64,000 nt of DNA from Granulicella sp. L56 (GTDB taxonomy: Bacteria; Acidobacteriota; Terriglobia; Terriglobales; Acidobacteriaceae). The stretch lies in NCBI RefSeq assembly GCF_009765835.1, contig NZ_LMUS01000006.1, positions 1,446,438 through 1,510,437 of the forward strand, in the 5' to 3' direction. The position numbers and the translations under genes are program-made. The notes under the pieces were generated by a model. That model made no database searches. It saw nothing but the letters and a program-made list of their open reading frames with translations, and was not told where the DNA came from. Positions 17,753 through 25,663 of this stretch are shown one piece after another (positions within the stretch are counted from its first letter, which is position 1; each line of letters opens with the position of its first letter).

Positions 17753-19042
17753 ATGAGTTTTTTGGACAAGCAAAGACACGACAAAGTACCGCGCAGCGAG
17801 GCCAGCCTACGTTGGTACGCCGTCGTGCTCGTCACCGCAGCTATCGCAATCAGTTACTTTGATCGGCAGACTTTGCCGGTCGCGATCTCCGCCATACAAC
17901 GCAATATCCCCATCTCAAACCAGCAGTTTTCTTATCTACAGACTTCCTTTCTGATTTCATATGCCGCTCTTTATGTCATCGGCGGAAGATTACTCGACAA
18001 GCTCGGCACGCGGCGCGGTTTCATGCTGATCATGCTCTGGTGGTCCCTGGCATGTATGCTGCATGGCCTTGCCTCCGGATTCACGCTCCTGCTGTGCGCA
18101 CGCTTTCTGCTCGGCATGGGTGAAGGCGGTGGCTTTCCTGCCGCGGTTCGCGTAGTAGCTGAGTGGGTTCCGCCTGAAGAGCGCTCGACGGCAATGGGCT
18201 TTATCAACGCTGGTACCGCACTCGGTTCTGTTCTGGCTCCGCCGCTTATTGGTTTTGTATTACTGCACAGCAGCTGGCGCACTGTCTTTGTCTCTTCAGG
18301 CGCAGTGGGACTTGCCTGGGTTCTCTGGTGGTCTGTCTCTTATCGTGGCAACCCACTGACCATATCCTCGAATACACTCGATGCTCGACTAGTCGCCCAG
18401 CAATTTACCTTTCGCGAAGTGCTTGGAATACGCAGTGTGCAGACGCTGGTTTTCGCGAAGTTCATGAGTGATTCAGCATGGTACTTCCTGCTCTTCTGGT
18501 TGCCGAAATATCTCTATGACGCGCGTGGCTTCGATATCAAACACGTAAGTTACTATGCATGGATTCCCTATGCTGCCTCGGGGATAGGCAGCTTTGTCGG
18601 CGGAGTGTACTCGAGCAGGCTGCTTCGTCGCGGAAACTCACTCGACCGCGCTCGGAAGCTTGCACTTGGCCTTAGCGCCGTTTTTATGCCCGTTGTGATG
18701 TTGGTACCGCTGGTTCCCGTACAGCTTGCGATTCTGCTGTTCAGCATCGCGTTTTTTTGCCAGCAATCCTGGTCTGGTCTCATCATGACGGTTCCTGCTG
18801 ATATTTTTCCGCTCTCGCTTGTGGGAACAGTCTCGGGTCTTGTCGGATTCGGCGGCGCGATCGGCGGCGCCATCTTTGGCATGGTCGCCGGATATCTGCT
18901 TGGCCACGGCTTCACCTACGGGACACTCTTTGTCCTCGTCGGCACATTTCACCTCATCGGCTTCCTCGCCATTGTTTTATTCATCGGCAGGATTCAACCG
19001 CTTCGGACACCTGACCTCCTGGAGATAGAGAGCAACGTATGA
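17753..19042 (+). CDS. MFS transporter, hexuronate/anion:cation symporter type
   Basis: A 429-residue inner membrane protein with about 12 membrane segments. The opening ISYFDRQTLPVAISAIQRNI and the loop GRLLDKLGTRRGF match the ACS family that includes ExuT and other sugar-acid importers. RFLLGMGEGGGFPAAVRVVAEW, in segment four, is also typical. It starts 14 bp after the GH39 gene and its last four bases overlap the start of the dehydratase (ATGA), so translation is coupled. Proton-driven import of an acidic sugar released by the GH39/GH3 enzymes is the natural role; which acid is unknown. Confidence 0.88.
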   Translation: MSFLDKQRHDKVPRSEASLRWYAVVLVTAAIAISYFDRQTLPVAISAIQRNIPISNQQFSYLQTSFLISYAALYVIGGRLLDKLGTRRGFMLIMLWWSLACMLHGLASGFTLLLCARFLLGMGEGGGFPAAVRVVAEWVPPEERSTAMGFINAGTALGSVLAPPLIGFVLLHSSWRTVFVSSGAVGLAWVLWWSVSYRGNPLTISSNTLDARLVAQQFTFREVLGIRSVQTLVFAKFMSDSAWYFLLFWLPKYLYDARGFDIKHVSYYAWIPYAASGIGSFVGGVYSSRLLRRGNSLDRARKLALGLSAVFMPVVMLVPLVPVQLAILLFSIAFFCQQSWSGLIMTVPADIFPLSLVGTVSGLVGFGGAIGGAIFGMVAGYLLGHGFTYGTLFVLVGTFHLIGFLAIVLFIGRIQPLRTPDLLEIESNV

Positions 19043-20211
19043 AGATCACTGAAGTCCGCACGCGCGTCGTTCAGTGGGAAGGCAAGACAGTACCGCTTCC
19101 CCCCCACTTCTGCACTAACCCGATGGACCTCGTTACATTTCGTGACGCATCGATGGGCAACTTTGCCTTTCATGGCTGGGTTCTTGTAGAGATCTTTACA
19201 GATTCCGGTCTCGTAGGCCTGGGCAATGCTGCGCTCTCGCCGCTGGTGACAAAGACGCTGATTGACACCTATTTAAAACCAATCTTGATCGGCGCCGATC
19301 CATGGGATACCGAATATCTTTGGCAGCAGATGTATCGACGCACCATTGCTTTTGGCCGCAAGGGCGTCGCCATGACCGCAATCTCAGCCGTAGATATCGC
19401 GCTATGGGACCTGCTTGGCAAAGATGCGAAGCAGCCCGTGTATCGATTGTTGGGAGGTCGTACGAAGGAGCGCATTCCCGTCTATGCAAGCCGGCTCTAC
19501 TCTATGCCACTCGACCAGTTACGCGTCGAAGCTCAAAACTACAAAAACCAGGGCTACAAAGCGATGAAGCTGCGTTTCGGTTGGGGTCCAATCGATGGGG
19601 CAGAAGGAATGCTACGAAATATCGAGCTTGTTAGCACTGTGCGCGAGGTAATCGGGGATGGCATCGATCTGATGACCGATGCCTACATGGGTTGGACACT
19701 GGATTATGCAAAGCGCATGCTGCCGCGATTGGAACAATTCAATCTTCGCTGGTTGGAGGAACCTGTCATTCCGGATGACACGCGAGGCTACAAAGAATTG
19801 AAAAGTTATGGACGCATTCCGATTGCCGGAGGCGAACACGAGTTCACCATCTTTGGATTTCGCGCATTGCTGGAGGCGAATGCCCTTGACTATATCCAGT
19901 TCGACACCAATCGCGTTGGAGGCATCAGCCAGGCACGCAAGATTTCAGCACTGGCTGAGTCGTTCCAAGTTCCCGTCGTGCCGCATGCAGGGCAGATGCA
20001 TAACTATCACGTTGTCATGTCCAGCCTGAACTCGCCGATTGCGGAGTTCTTTCCAAAGGTGGATGTCGAGGTTGGCAATGAGCTCTTCTGGTACATCTTC
20101 GATGGTGAGCCTGTTCCTACGGACGGCCATATCGATCTCGATGATAAAACACCTGGCCTTGGTCTCACGGTCAATGAAGAGTCGCTTAAGCGCTTTACCG
20201 TGATTGGATAA
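19039..20211 (+). CDS. Enolase-superfamily sugar-acid dehydratase, L-rhamnonate dehydratase-like
   Basis: A 390-residue mandelate racemase/muconate-lactonising-type enzyme. The metal ligands can be seen: Asp214 (LMTDAYMG), Glu240 (RWLEEP) and Glu266 (AGGEHE), with His316 in VVPHAGQ as catalytic base. The KAMKLRFGWGPIDGAEGM segment and the NSPIAEFF tail resemble the L-rhamnonate dehydratase subgroup more than galactonate or mannonate dehydratases. It would dehydrate an aldonic acid to a 2-keto-3-deoxy acid in the cytoplasm. It overlaps the transporter gene by four bases and precedes AraD1/GguC. Its exact substrate (rhamnonate, fuconate, xylonate or a related acid) cannot be told from sequence. 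Confidence 0.82.
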   Translation: MKITEVRTRVVQWEGKTVPLPPHFCTNPMDLVTFRDASMGNFAFHGWVLVEIFTDSGLVGLGNAALSPLVTKTLIDTYLKPILIGADPWDTEYLWQQMYRRTIAFGRKGVAMTAISAVDIALWDLLGKDAKQPVYRLLGGRTKERIPVYASRLYSMPLDQLRVEAQNYKNQGYKAMKLRFGWGPIDGAEGMLRNIELVSTVREVIGDGIDLMTDAYMGWTLDYAKRMLPRLEQFNLRWLEEPVIPDDTRGYKELKSYGRIPIAGGEHEFTIFGFRALLEANALDYIQFDTNRVGGISQARKISALAESFQVPVVPHAGQMHNYHVVMSSLNSPIAEFFPKVDVEVGNELFWYIFDGEPVPTDGHIDLDDKTPGLGLTVNEESLKRFTVIG

Positions 20212-20221
20212 AACAAAGATT

Positions 20222-21238
20222 ATGATCATTCATCTTGTTCAAATCGCCGACTCTTCTTCTCGCCGCGTAGCGCTTGTGGAAGAGCCTTACCTGCGATGCC
20301 TCACGGGCATCTCATCCGTCTATGAACTGGCGCAGGAATGTTTGCGGGCATCCCGGTCCATCGCAGAAGACGCTGTCTCACGCGCGACCGGCGAGACGCT
20401 GTTATACGACGATGTCTACAACGGCAAATCATCTTGGCGGCTGCTGGCACCGATCGATGTGCCGGGGATACCTTCGCGCCTTCTTGTTGCCGGAACCGGC
20501 CTGACACATCTTGGAAGCGCCCAGCAACGTCAAGCAATGCACCTTGCCGATCAGCCGAAGCGGGAAGAGATATTGACGGACAGCATGCGGATGTTTCAGT
20601 GGGGCGTAGACGCCGGACGCCCGCCGGAAAACCAGATCGGCATCGCGCCGGAGTGGTTCTTCAAAGGCGACGGCTCTGTCGTACGCGCACATCTTGAACC
20701 GCTGGAAATTCCTGAATGTGCCGAGGATGGTGGCGAAGAGGCGGAGATTGCGGGGATATATATTGTCGCGGAAGATGGAACGCCATATCGCATCGGCATG
20801 GCCAATGGAAATGAGTTCTCCGATCACAAGTTTGAGAAGCGTAATTATCTGAATCTGGCGGGATCGAAGTTACGCACCTGCAGTCTGGGGCCGGAGTTGG
20901 TTGTCGGGGCAGAGTTTGGCGATATTCGGGGAAGAGTAAAGATACAACGCTCGGGCGAGAGCTTATGGCAGAAAAGCATCTCCACCGGCGAGAAAAATAT
21001 GTGCCACAGCCTCGCCAATCTAGAGCACCATCACTTCAAGTTCGCGGGACATCGTCAGCCGGGCAGCGTGCATGTGCACTTCTTCGGCGCGGATGCACTT
21101 TCCTTTGCTGACGACATCGTTCTTCGCGAAGGCGACATCACTGAGGTGAGCTTTGAAGGCTATGGGCGACCGCTTCGGAACTCAATTACAGAAGAAGTTA
21201 AATCGACCCATCCGGTCCGCGTCCGTTCACTGGCGTAG
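20222..21238 (+). CDS. AraD1/GguC family protein (fumarylacetoacetase fold)
   Basis: About 338 residues from ATG 20222; the frame opens at TTG 20204 inside the preceding gene. Family marks are visible along the protein: GTGLTHLGSA, TDSMRMFQWG, PEWFFKGDGS, GMANGNEFSDH, SKLRTCSLGPEL and NMCHSLANLEHHHFK. AraD1/GguC proteins belong to the FAH superfamily and are found in sugar-acid catabolic operons, where they are thought to act on 2-keto-3-deoxy pentonates or related acids. The acidic EIAGIYI and GNEFSDH segments would carry metal ligands. It directly follows the dehydratase, so it most likely works on that product. Confidence 0.85.
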   Translation: MIIHLVQIADSSSRRVALVEEPYLRCLTGISSVYELAQECLRASRSIAEDAVSRATGETLLYDDVYNGKSSWRLLAPIDVPGIPSRLLVAGTGLTHLGSAQQRQAMHLADQPKREEILTDSMRMFQWGVDAGRPPENQIGIAPEWFFKGDGSVVRAHLEPLEIPECAEDGGEEAEIAGIYIVAEDGTPYRIGMANGNEFSDHKFEKRNYLNLAGSKLRTCSLGPELVVGAEFGDIRGRVKIQRSGESLWQKSISTGEKNMCHSLANLEHHHFKFAGHRQPGSVHVHFFGADALSFADDIVLREGDITEVSFEGYGRPLRNSITEEVKSTHPVRVRSLA

Positions 21239-21264
21239 CGACCCGAGCGATGTATGGAGGAATG

Positions 21265-22152
21265 ATGGAAAAAGCGTCCGTGGCACTTCTTGGACTGGGA
21301 ACTATGGGCAGCGGCATGGCGAGAAACCTCCTGAGGGGAGGCTTTTCGCTGACCATCTACAATCGCACGGCTGCGAAGTCGAAGGCGTTTAGCGCACAAG
21401 GGGCGCGGGTTGCGGCAACGCCCGCAGAGGCGGTGAAGGGAGCTCGAATAATTATTTCGATGCTTGCAGACGATGCAGCTTCGCGCCAAACCTGGACAGG
21501 AATGCATGGCGCTCTCGCGGCGGCTGATAGCGGCGCGGTGTTAATTGAATCGAGTACTGTAAGCCCCGCATGGATTGCAGAGTTGGCTTCCTTGGCGAAT
21601 GCAAGGGGCCTCGATCTGCTGGATGCGCCAGTAACCGGTAGCAGAATCCAGGCTGAAGACGGCCAACTCTCATTTCTGGTTGGCGGTTCTGAGGCAGCAC
21701 TCGCGATAGCCACTCCCGTACTTGGAACTATGAGTAAGGAGATTGTGCATCTCGGCGCTTCAGGTTCGGGCGCGAAGATGAAGCTTGTAAACAACTTTCT
21801 CTGCGGGGTACAGGTTGCATCCTTAGCCGAGGGCATTGCATGGCTTGAGCGTAGTGGCCTCGATCGTGACAAGGCGCTGGACATTCTCAAAAGAGGCGCG
21901 CCCGGAAGCCCCTTGCTGGCGAGCATCGCCACCCGAATGACAAGTCGCAATTACGATGTAAATTTTCTGCTGAAGCTGATGGCTAAAGATCTTGACTATG
22001 CCCACGCCGCCGCTGCGGAAAGCGGAATTAGCCTGACAACTGCCGCGAATGCGAACACGCTCTTTGAGCGGGCAATCATGGCCGGCTATGGCGAGAAGGA
22101 TATGTCGTCGGTTGTGGAGCCGCTACGCGATCTTGCCGCCAGTCAGGGATGA
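21265..22152 (+). CDS. Beta-hydroxyacid dehydrogenase (HIBADH / tartronate semialdehyde reductase family)
   Basis: About 295 residues from ATG 21265, with GGAGG at 21256-21260; in-frame ATGs at 21250 and 21262 are less likely. The N-terminal Rossmann motif is LLGLGTMGSGMARNL, followed by NRT, which points to NADP. The substrate-binding DAPVTGSRIQAEDGQLSFLVGG and the catalytic Lys in GAKMKLVNNFL are in the expected places. Family members reduce tartronate semialdehyde or oxidise 3-hydroxyisobutyrate-like acids. In this operon it may process a semialdehyde from the keto-deoxy acid pathway. It replaces the usual sugar or keto-acid dehydrogenase of such pathways. Confidence 0.8.
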   Translation: MEKASVALLGLGTMGSGMARNLLRGGFSLTIYNRTAAKSKAFSAQGARVAATPAEAVKGARIIISMLADDAASRQTWTGMHGALAAADSGAVLIESSTVSPAWIAELASLANARGLDLLDAPVTGSRIQAEDGQLSFLVGGSEAALAIATPVLGTMSKEIVHLGASGSGAKMKLVNNFLCGVQVASLAEGIAWLERSGLDRDKALDILKRGAPGSPLLASIATRMTSRNYDVNFLLKLMAKDLDYAHAAAAESGISLTTAANANTLFERAIMAGYGEKDMSSVVEPLRDLAASQG

Positions 22153-22257
22153 TTCGGCTGCCACAAATAAACTTCGCGCAGATGTGGCACATGATGGATT
22201 GCACCTGCGGCCATTGATAACAAATAAATCTAAATCTCGTTTCACGAGGGTCGTCGT

Positions 22258-24414
22258 ATGAAACATGCCTTTCTCTCTTTTGTATGTCTCCTCTACTGCG
22301 GATTTGCCGTAGCGCAAACCCAGGCCGCGCCTGCCTACGTCGATCCTTCGAAGCCTGTGGAGCAACGCATTGCCGATCTGATTAGCCGGATGACGCTTGA
22401 AGAAAAAGCAGAACAGCTCAATCATCTCAACACTGGCATTCCGCGCTTGCATGTACCCATGTGGGGAGGATGGAATCAAACGTTGCACGGTGTCTGGTCC
22501 AAAGAGCCAACCACTCTTTTTCCCGCGCCGATTGCAATGGGAGCAACCTGGGACCCCGACCTGGTGCACTCAATCGCAGATGCTATGTCAGATGAAGCAC
22601 GGGCCCTCTATAACAGTAACGCGGATGGTCCCCGTTCGAAGCATGGTCTCGTCTATCGTTCTCCTGTAATCAATCTCAGCCGCAATCCGCTATGGGGCCG
22701 TATTCAAGAAGTCTTCAGCGAAGACCCTTATCTAACAGGAAGAATGGCTGTGGCGTATGTGAAAGGACTTCAGGGCGACGACATCAATCATCTGAAACTG
22801 GCTGCGACCATAAAGCATTTCGCTGTGTATAACGTCGAGACCGGCAGGCAGCACTTATCCGTCCAAGTGGATGAACGCAGCTTCATGGAATACTGGATGG
22901 TTGCATGGAAGGCCGCGATCACCGAAGGACATGCACAGTCCGTTATGTCTTCATACAACGCCATCAATGGAACACCTGATGCCGTTAACCATCTTCTGCT
23001 GACGGATATTCTTCGCGACCAATGGGGCTTCGATGGTTTTGTGACTGACGATCTTGGTGCCGTCGCCTTGTTGACAGGGCGCGAAGGTTCTAGCGAACCG
23101 GGCCAGCGGATTACGGAAGATCCGGTCGTGGCAACTGCTCTCGCAATCAAAGCGGGCAATGATTCCGACGATACGGAGTTCCAGACCAATATCCCCCTTG
23201 CCGTCAAGCGTGGGCTTTTATCCACGCAGGATGTCGACCGTGCACTTACCCGTGTGTTGCGCGTCGGTTTTCGTCTCGGCGCATTTGATCCTCCCGGCAG
23301 CAGCCCCTACAGCAAAATTCCGATGAGCGTAGTGCGCTCTCCGGAGCATCTTGAACTGGCGCTGAAGACTGCCGAAGAATCGATGACGCTCTTGAGCAAC
23401 CGCGACAAGTTTTTGCCGCTGAGACGCGATGCTGTCCACTCGCTTGCAGTAATCGGCCCTGCCGGAGATGAGGATTACGAAACGGGCAACTATTACGGGA
23501 CGCCCGCACGCAAGATCGGCCCCCTGGAAGGCCTGCGGCAGTTGCTTGGCCCTGGTGTTAACGTGCAGTACGAAAAAGGCACGGGCTTTACCGAACCCGC
23601 GGATCCGGCTGCAATAGCGCGAGCTGTTGAACTCGCGCGCAAGTCCGATGTGGCGATACTCTTTCTCGGCACGAACCTGCACATCGAGGCTGAAGGGCGC
23701 GACCGGCGCGACCTAAACCTTCCGGGTGCGCAGCAACAACTTATGGAGGCCGTCGTCGCTGCGAATCCTCGAACGGTGCTGGTATTGATGAATGCAGGTC
23801 CGCTGGCCGTCACCTGGGCGCAGGATCATGTGCCCGCGATCCTCGATGCCTGGTATCCGGGTGAAGCGGGCGGCATCGCCATCGCACGCACACTTTTCGG
23901 CGACAACAATCCGAGTGGACATCTTCCTTACACCGTGTATGCGAGCCTTTACGGTGTTCCTCCACAAAATGAATACGACGTATCGAAGGGATTCACCTAT
24001 CTCTATTTCAAGGGATTGCCTCTCTATCCCTTCGGCCATGGCCTCAGCTACACGCGCTTCTCATATAGCAATTTGAAGCTTTCGGCATCCTCGGTCTCGC
24101 AGACTGGCCAGATAGAGATCTCATTCGATCTCCGGAACATAGGCGATCGAGCAGGCACCGAGGTTCCCCAGCTTTACACTCATCAGGTGCAAAGCATGGC
24201 CGCGCAACCGATTAAGAGCCTGCGCGCATTTACGCGCGTCAGCTTGCAACCCGGTGAAACTACCCATGTGCAGATGCTCTTACGAACATCTGAGCTTTCT
24301 TTCTTTGATATCGGGACCAGGAAGTTCATCGTAGAGCCCGGCACTTTCAATCTGATGATCGGGTCCTCCTCAGAAGATATACGTCTCCGATCACAGGTGA
24401 CCGTTCACAATTAG
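22258..24414 (+). CDS. Exported GH3 beta-glycosidase (beta-glucosidase/beta-xylosidase-like)
   Basis: A 718-residue enzyme with a signal peptide (residues 1-19, ending in AVAQ). The TIM-barrel domain has the conserved Lys-His (ATIKHF, residues 186-187), the region RNPLWGRIQEVFSEDP and the nucleophile Asp264 in GFDGFVTDDLGA, where the commoner SDW is replaced by TDD. The alpha/beta sandwich (residues 370-570) and a C-terminal fibronectin-III-like domain (PQLYTHQVQ onward) complete the usual three-domain layout. It is the last gene of the sugar-acid operon, 105 bp after the dehydrogenase. It would trim oligosaccharides in the periplasm together with the GH39. Confidence 0.88.
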   Translation: MKHAFLSFVCLLYCGFAVAQTQAAPAYVDPSKPVEQRIADLISRMTLEEKAEQLNHLNTGIPRLHVPMWGGWNQTLHGVWSKEPTTLFPAPIAMGATWDPDLVHSIADAMSDEARALYNSNADGPRSKHGLVYRSPVINLSRNPLWGRIQEVFSEDPYLTGRMAVAYVKGLQGDDINHLKLAATIKHFAVYNVETGRQHLSVQVDERSFMEYWMVAWKAAITEGHAQSVMSSYNAINGTPDAVNHLLLTDILRDQWGFDGFVTDDLGAVALLTGREGSSEPGQRITEDPVVATALAIKAGNDSDDTEFQTNIPLAVKRGLLSTQDVDRALTRVLRVGFRLGAFDPPGSSPYSKIPMSVVRSPEHLELALKTAEESMTLLSNRDKFLPLRRDAVHSLAVIGPAGDEDYETGNYYGTPARKIGPLEGLRQLLGPGVNVQYEKGTGFTEPADPAAIARAVELARKSDVAILFLGTNLHIEAEGRDRRDLNLPGAQQQLMEAVVAANPRTVLVLMNAGPLAVTWAQDHVPAILDAWYPGEAGGIAIARTLFGDNNPSGHLPYTVYASLYGVPPQNEYDVSKGFTYLYFKGLPLYPFGHGLSYTRFSYSNLKLSASSVSQTGQIEISFDLRNIGDRAGTEVPQLYTHQVQSMAAQPIKSLRAFTRVSLQPGETTHVQMLLRTSELSFFDIGTRKFIVEPGTFNLMIGSSSEDIRLRSQVTVHN

Positions 24415-24480
24415 GCGAAATGATGATGGAAACAACACGATGCGTTTTCGCTTCGATGTCTCGGGTTTCCATTCTTCCTA

Positions 24481-24800
24481 TCATCGCGCGTAGTGAGTAA
24501 AAACACAGTCCCGAGCTTGGCAGGTTCGTGGCAAGAAAAGCAGGCTTTGGGCTCCGCCTCGTTTGCCGGTTTACCATCAGCAAATTTGGCGAATCCCCAA
24601 CCGCCTGTCTCGGCGTACTTTCTGGAGTCCTTGACCATGAACTGAACATTCGTGGGTGACCCGGCAACAAAGACTGTTCACGGTCAAGGACTTTGTTGTT
24701 TTCCTCAGACGGGAAGTAGCTCCAGGCCAGCCGGGCAATAATCATGCCATCCGGTAACGGCAGCTTTTCGCCCTGATAAGCCTTGCGGTCCCGACGGTGG
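24481..24800 (-). pseudogene. Cytochrome P460 family remnant with two frameshifts
   Basis: Read on the minus strand, three frames join into a P460-like C-terminal part. The first piece gives GEKLPLPDGMIIARLAWSYF then PSEENNKV. After one missing base near 24680 the next gives FVAGSPTNVQFMVKDSRKYA, ending in the haem motif CFSCH. After a second missing base near 24515 the third gives ARDCVFTHYAR and TGA (24483-24481). About 105 codons remain; the 5' end, with the signal peptide, is gone or too decayed to read. P460-type proteins bind a cross-linked haem c in the periplasm. The gene is convergent with the GH3 gene. Confidence 0.75.
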
Positions 24801-25188
24801 CTTGTCCGCTGCTACTTTCAGGCAGCCTTGCGCTTCTTATATATCAATGACATAGTACATAGGTTGCATATGGGGAACGGGCATCGCCGCCGATAATTCG
24901 AAGCGGCCAAGGACTGACAATCTGAGCTGCGCGAGACAGATTTCCGCACTGGCTGCCCGCCAAAGGGGCCCTTTGGTGGTTGCCTGTTTCAAAGAGAGTT
25001 TACTCAAGAACTTTATAAGGAAGTATCCCCGCATGACTTTGCCATCTGGCTTTGATCGCCCGTTTCTGTCTTGCCTCCCCGGAATACCAACCGCAAGGCA
25101 GGAAGCATTGCGATGCACTTTGTCTGCTTCGCCGTGCGGGCGGTCGCCTGCCGGGCGGCCAGGGCGATACCCGGGCCAGCGGCGCACG

Positions 25189-25289
25189 CCGGAGGCACCA
25201 TCCCGGTGGTGAGTGGCTTTAACTCTCCCCATAGTGTAGTGGTGGACGGGAGCGGGAACGATCCAGCGAATTCAATAATGCGCTTTTGA
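25189..25289 (+). pseudogene. Possible NHL beta-propeller repeat fragment
   Basis: One frame encodes GGTIPVVSGFNSPHSVVVDG, then SGN and a short tail. The pattern V-GF-SP-V-VDGSGN resembles a single NHL repeat, in which GVAVDGSGNVYVAD is usual, with the VYVAD part missing. There is no start or continuation, so if real it is a relic. Confidence 0.25.
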
Positions 25290-25535
25290 TATGTGCGGCC
25301 TTCTGGCAGCAACGAACGTTCATGCGCAGTGGATGGCCTCTTTCACCTGGAGTTACAAGTGATGCGCTCAATCTCGTTGTGTCGGCAGGAGGAGACGTGG
25401 ATATAGGTTTATCGTGCCACGTCTCTATAGGCTCTCGCATTGAACATTCCATTACATTAGACGCCTACCATATCTATAGCCGTACAAAGTACGACATTAC
25501 ACCCGCGAAATGCGTCACTCTTTGAGAAGGGAAGG

Positions 25536-25567
25536 TCTGTAAAGAGGTAACTCAGACACTTTACAGA
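25536..25567. repeat. 9-bp inverted repeat in non-coding DNA
   Basis: TCTGTAAAG (25536-25544) and CTTTACAGA (25559-25567) are exact reverse complements separated by 14 bp. There is no T-run, and no transposase lies nearby, so the role is unknown. Confidence 0.5.
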
Positions 25568-25635
25568 AACTCTAATGAGTCGGCCGTTTCTGGAAGGATG
25601 TCTCTGGACACATGGATTGTTGAGGCTGATCTCTT

Positions 25636-25656
25636 CAAAAGGCTCTTTGAGCCTCA
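25636..25656 (-). terminator. Terminator of the RND efflux operon
   Basis: On the minus strand the stem AGGCTC-AAA-GAGCCT (25654-25640) is followed by TTTTG. It lies 10 bp beyond the stop codon of the outer membrane factor gene, the last gene of the leftward efflux operon. Confidence 0.65.
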
Positions 25657-25663
25657 GGATTGA

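Larger units (their letters stand above)
24415..25663. other. Region of decayed genes, no intact gene
   Basis: About 1.25 kb without an intact gene. It holds a frameshifted cytochrome P460 remnant (24481-24800, minus), a possible NHL-repeat fragment (25189-25289, plus), a 9-bp inverted repeat (25536-25567) and the terminator of the efflux operon (about 25636-25656). The reading frames between (for example 25286-25525, plus) show nothing I recognise. Confidence 0.6.

Noticed and set aside
24837..25312. Minus-strand frames of 99 and 131 codons in the decayed patch
   Set aside because: No start signal, no family features, and mutual overlap in different frames; probably chance.
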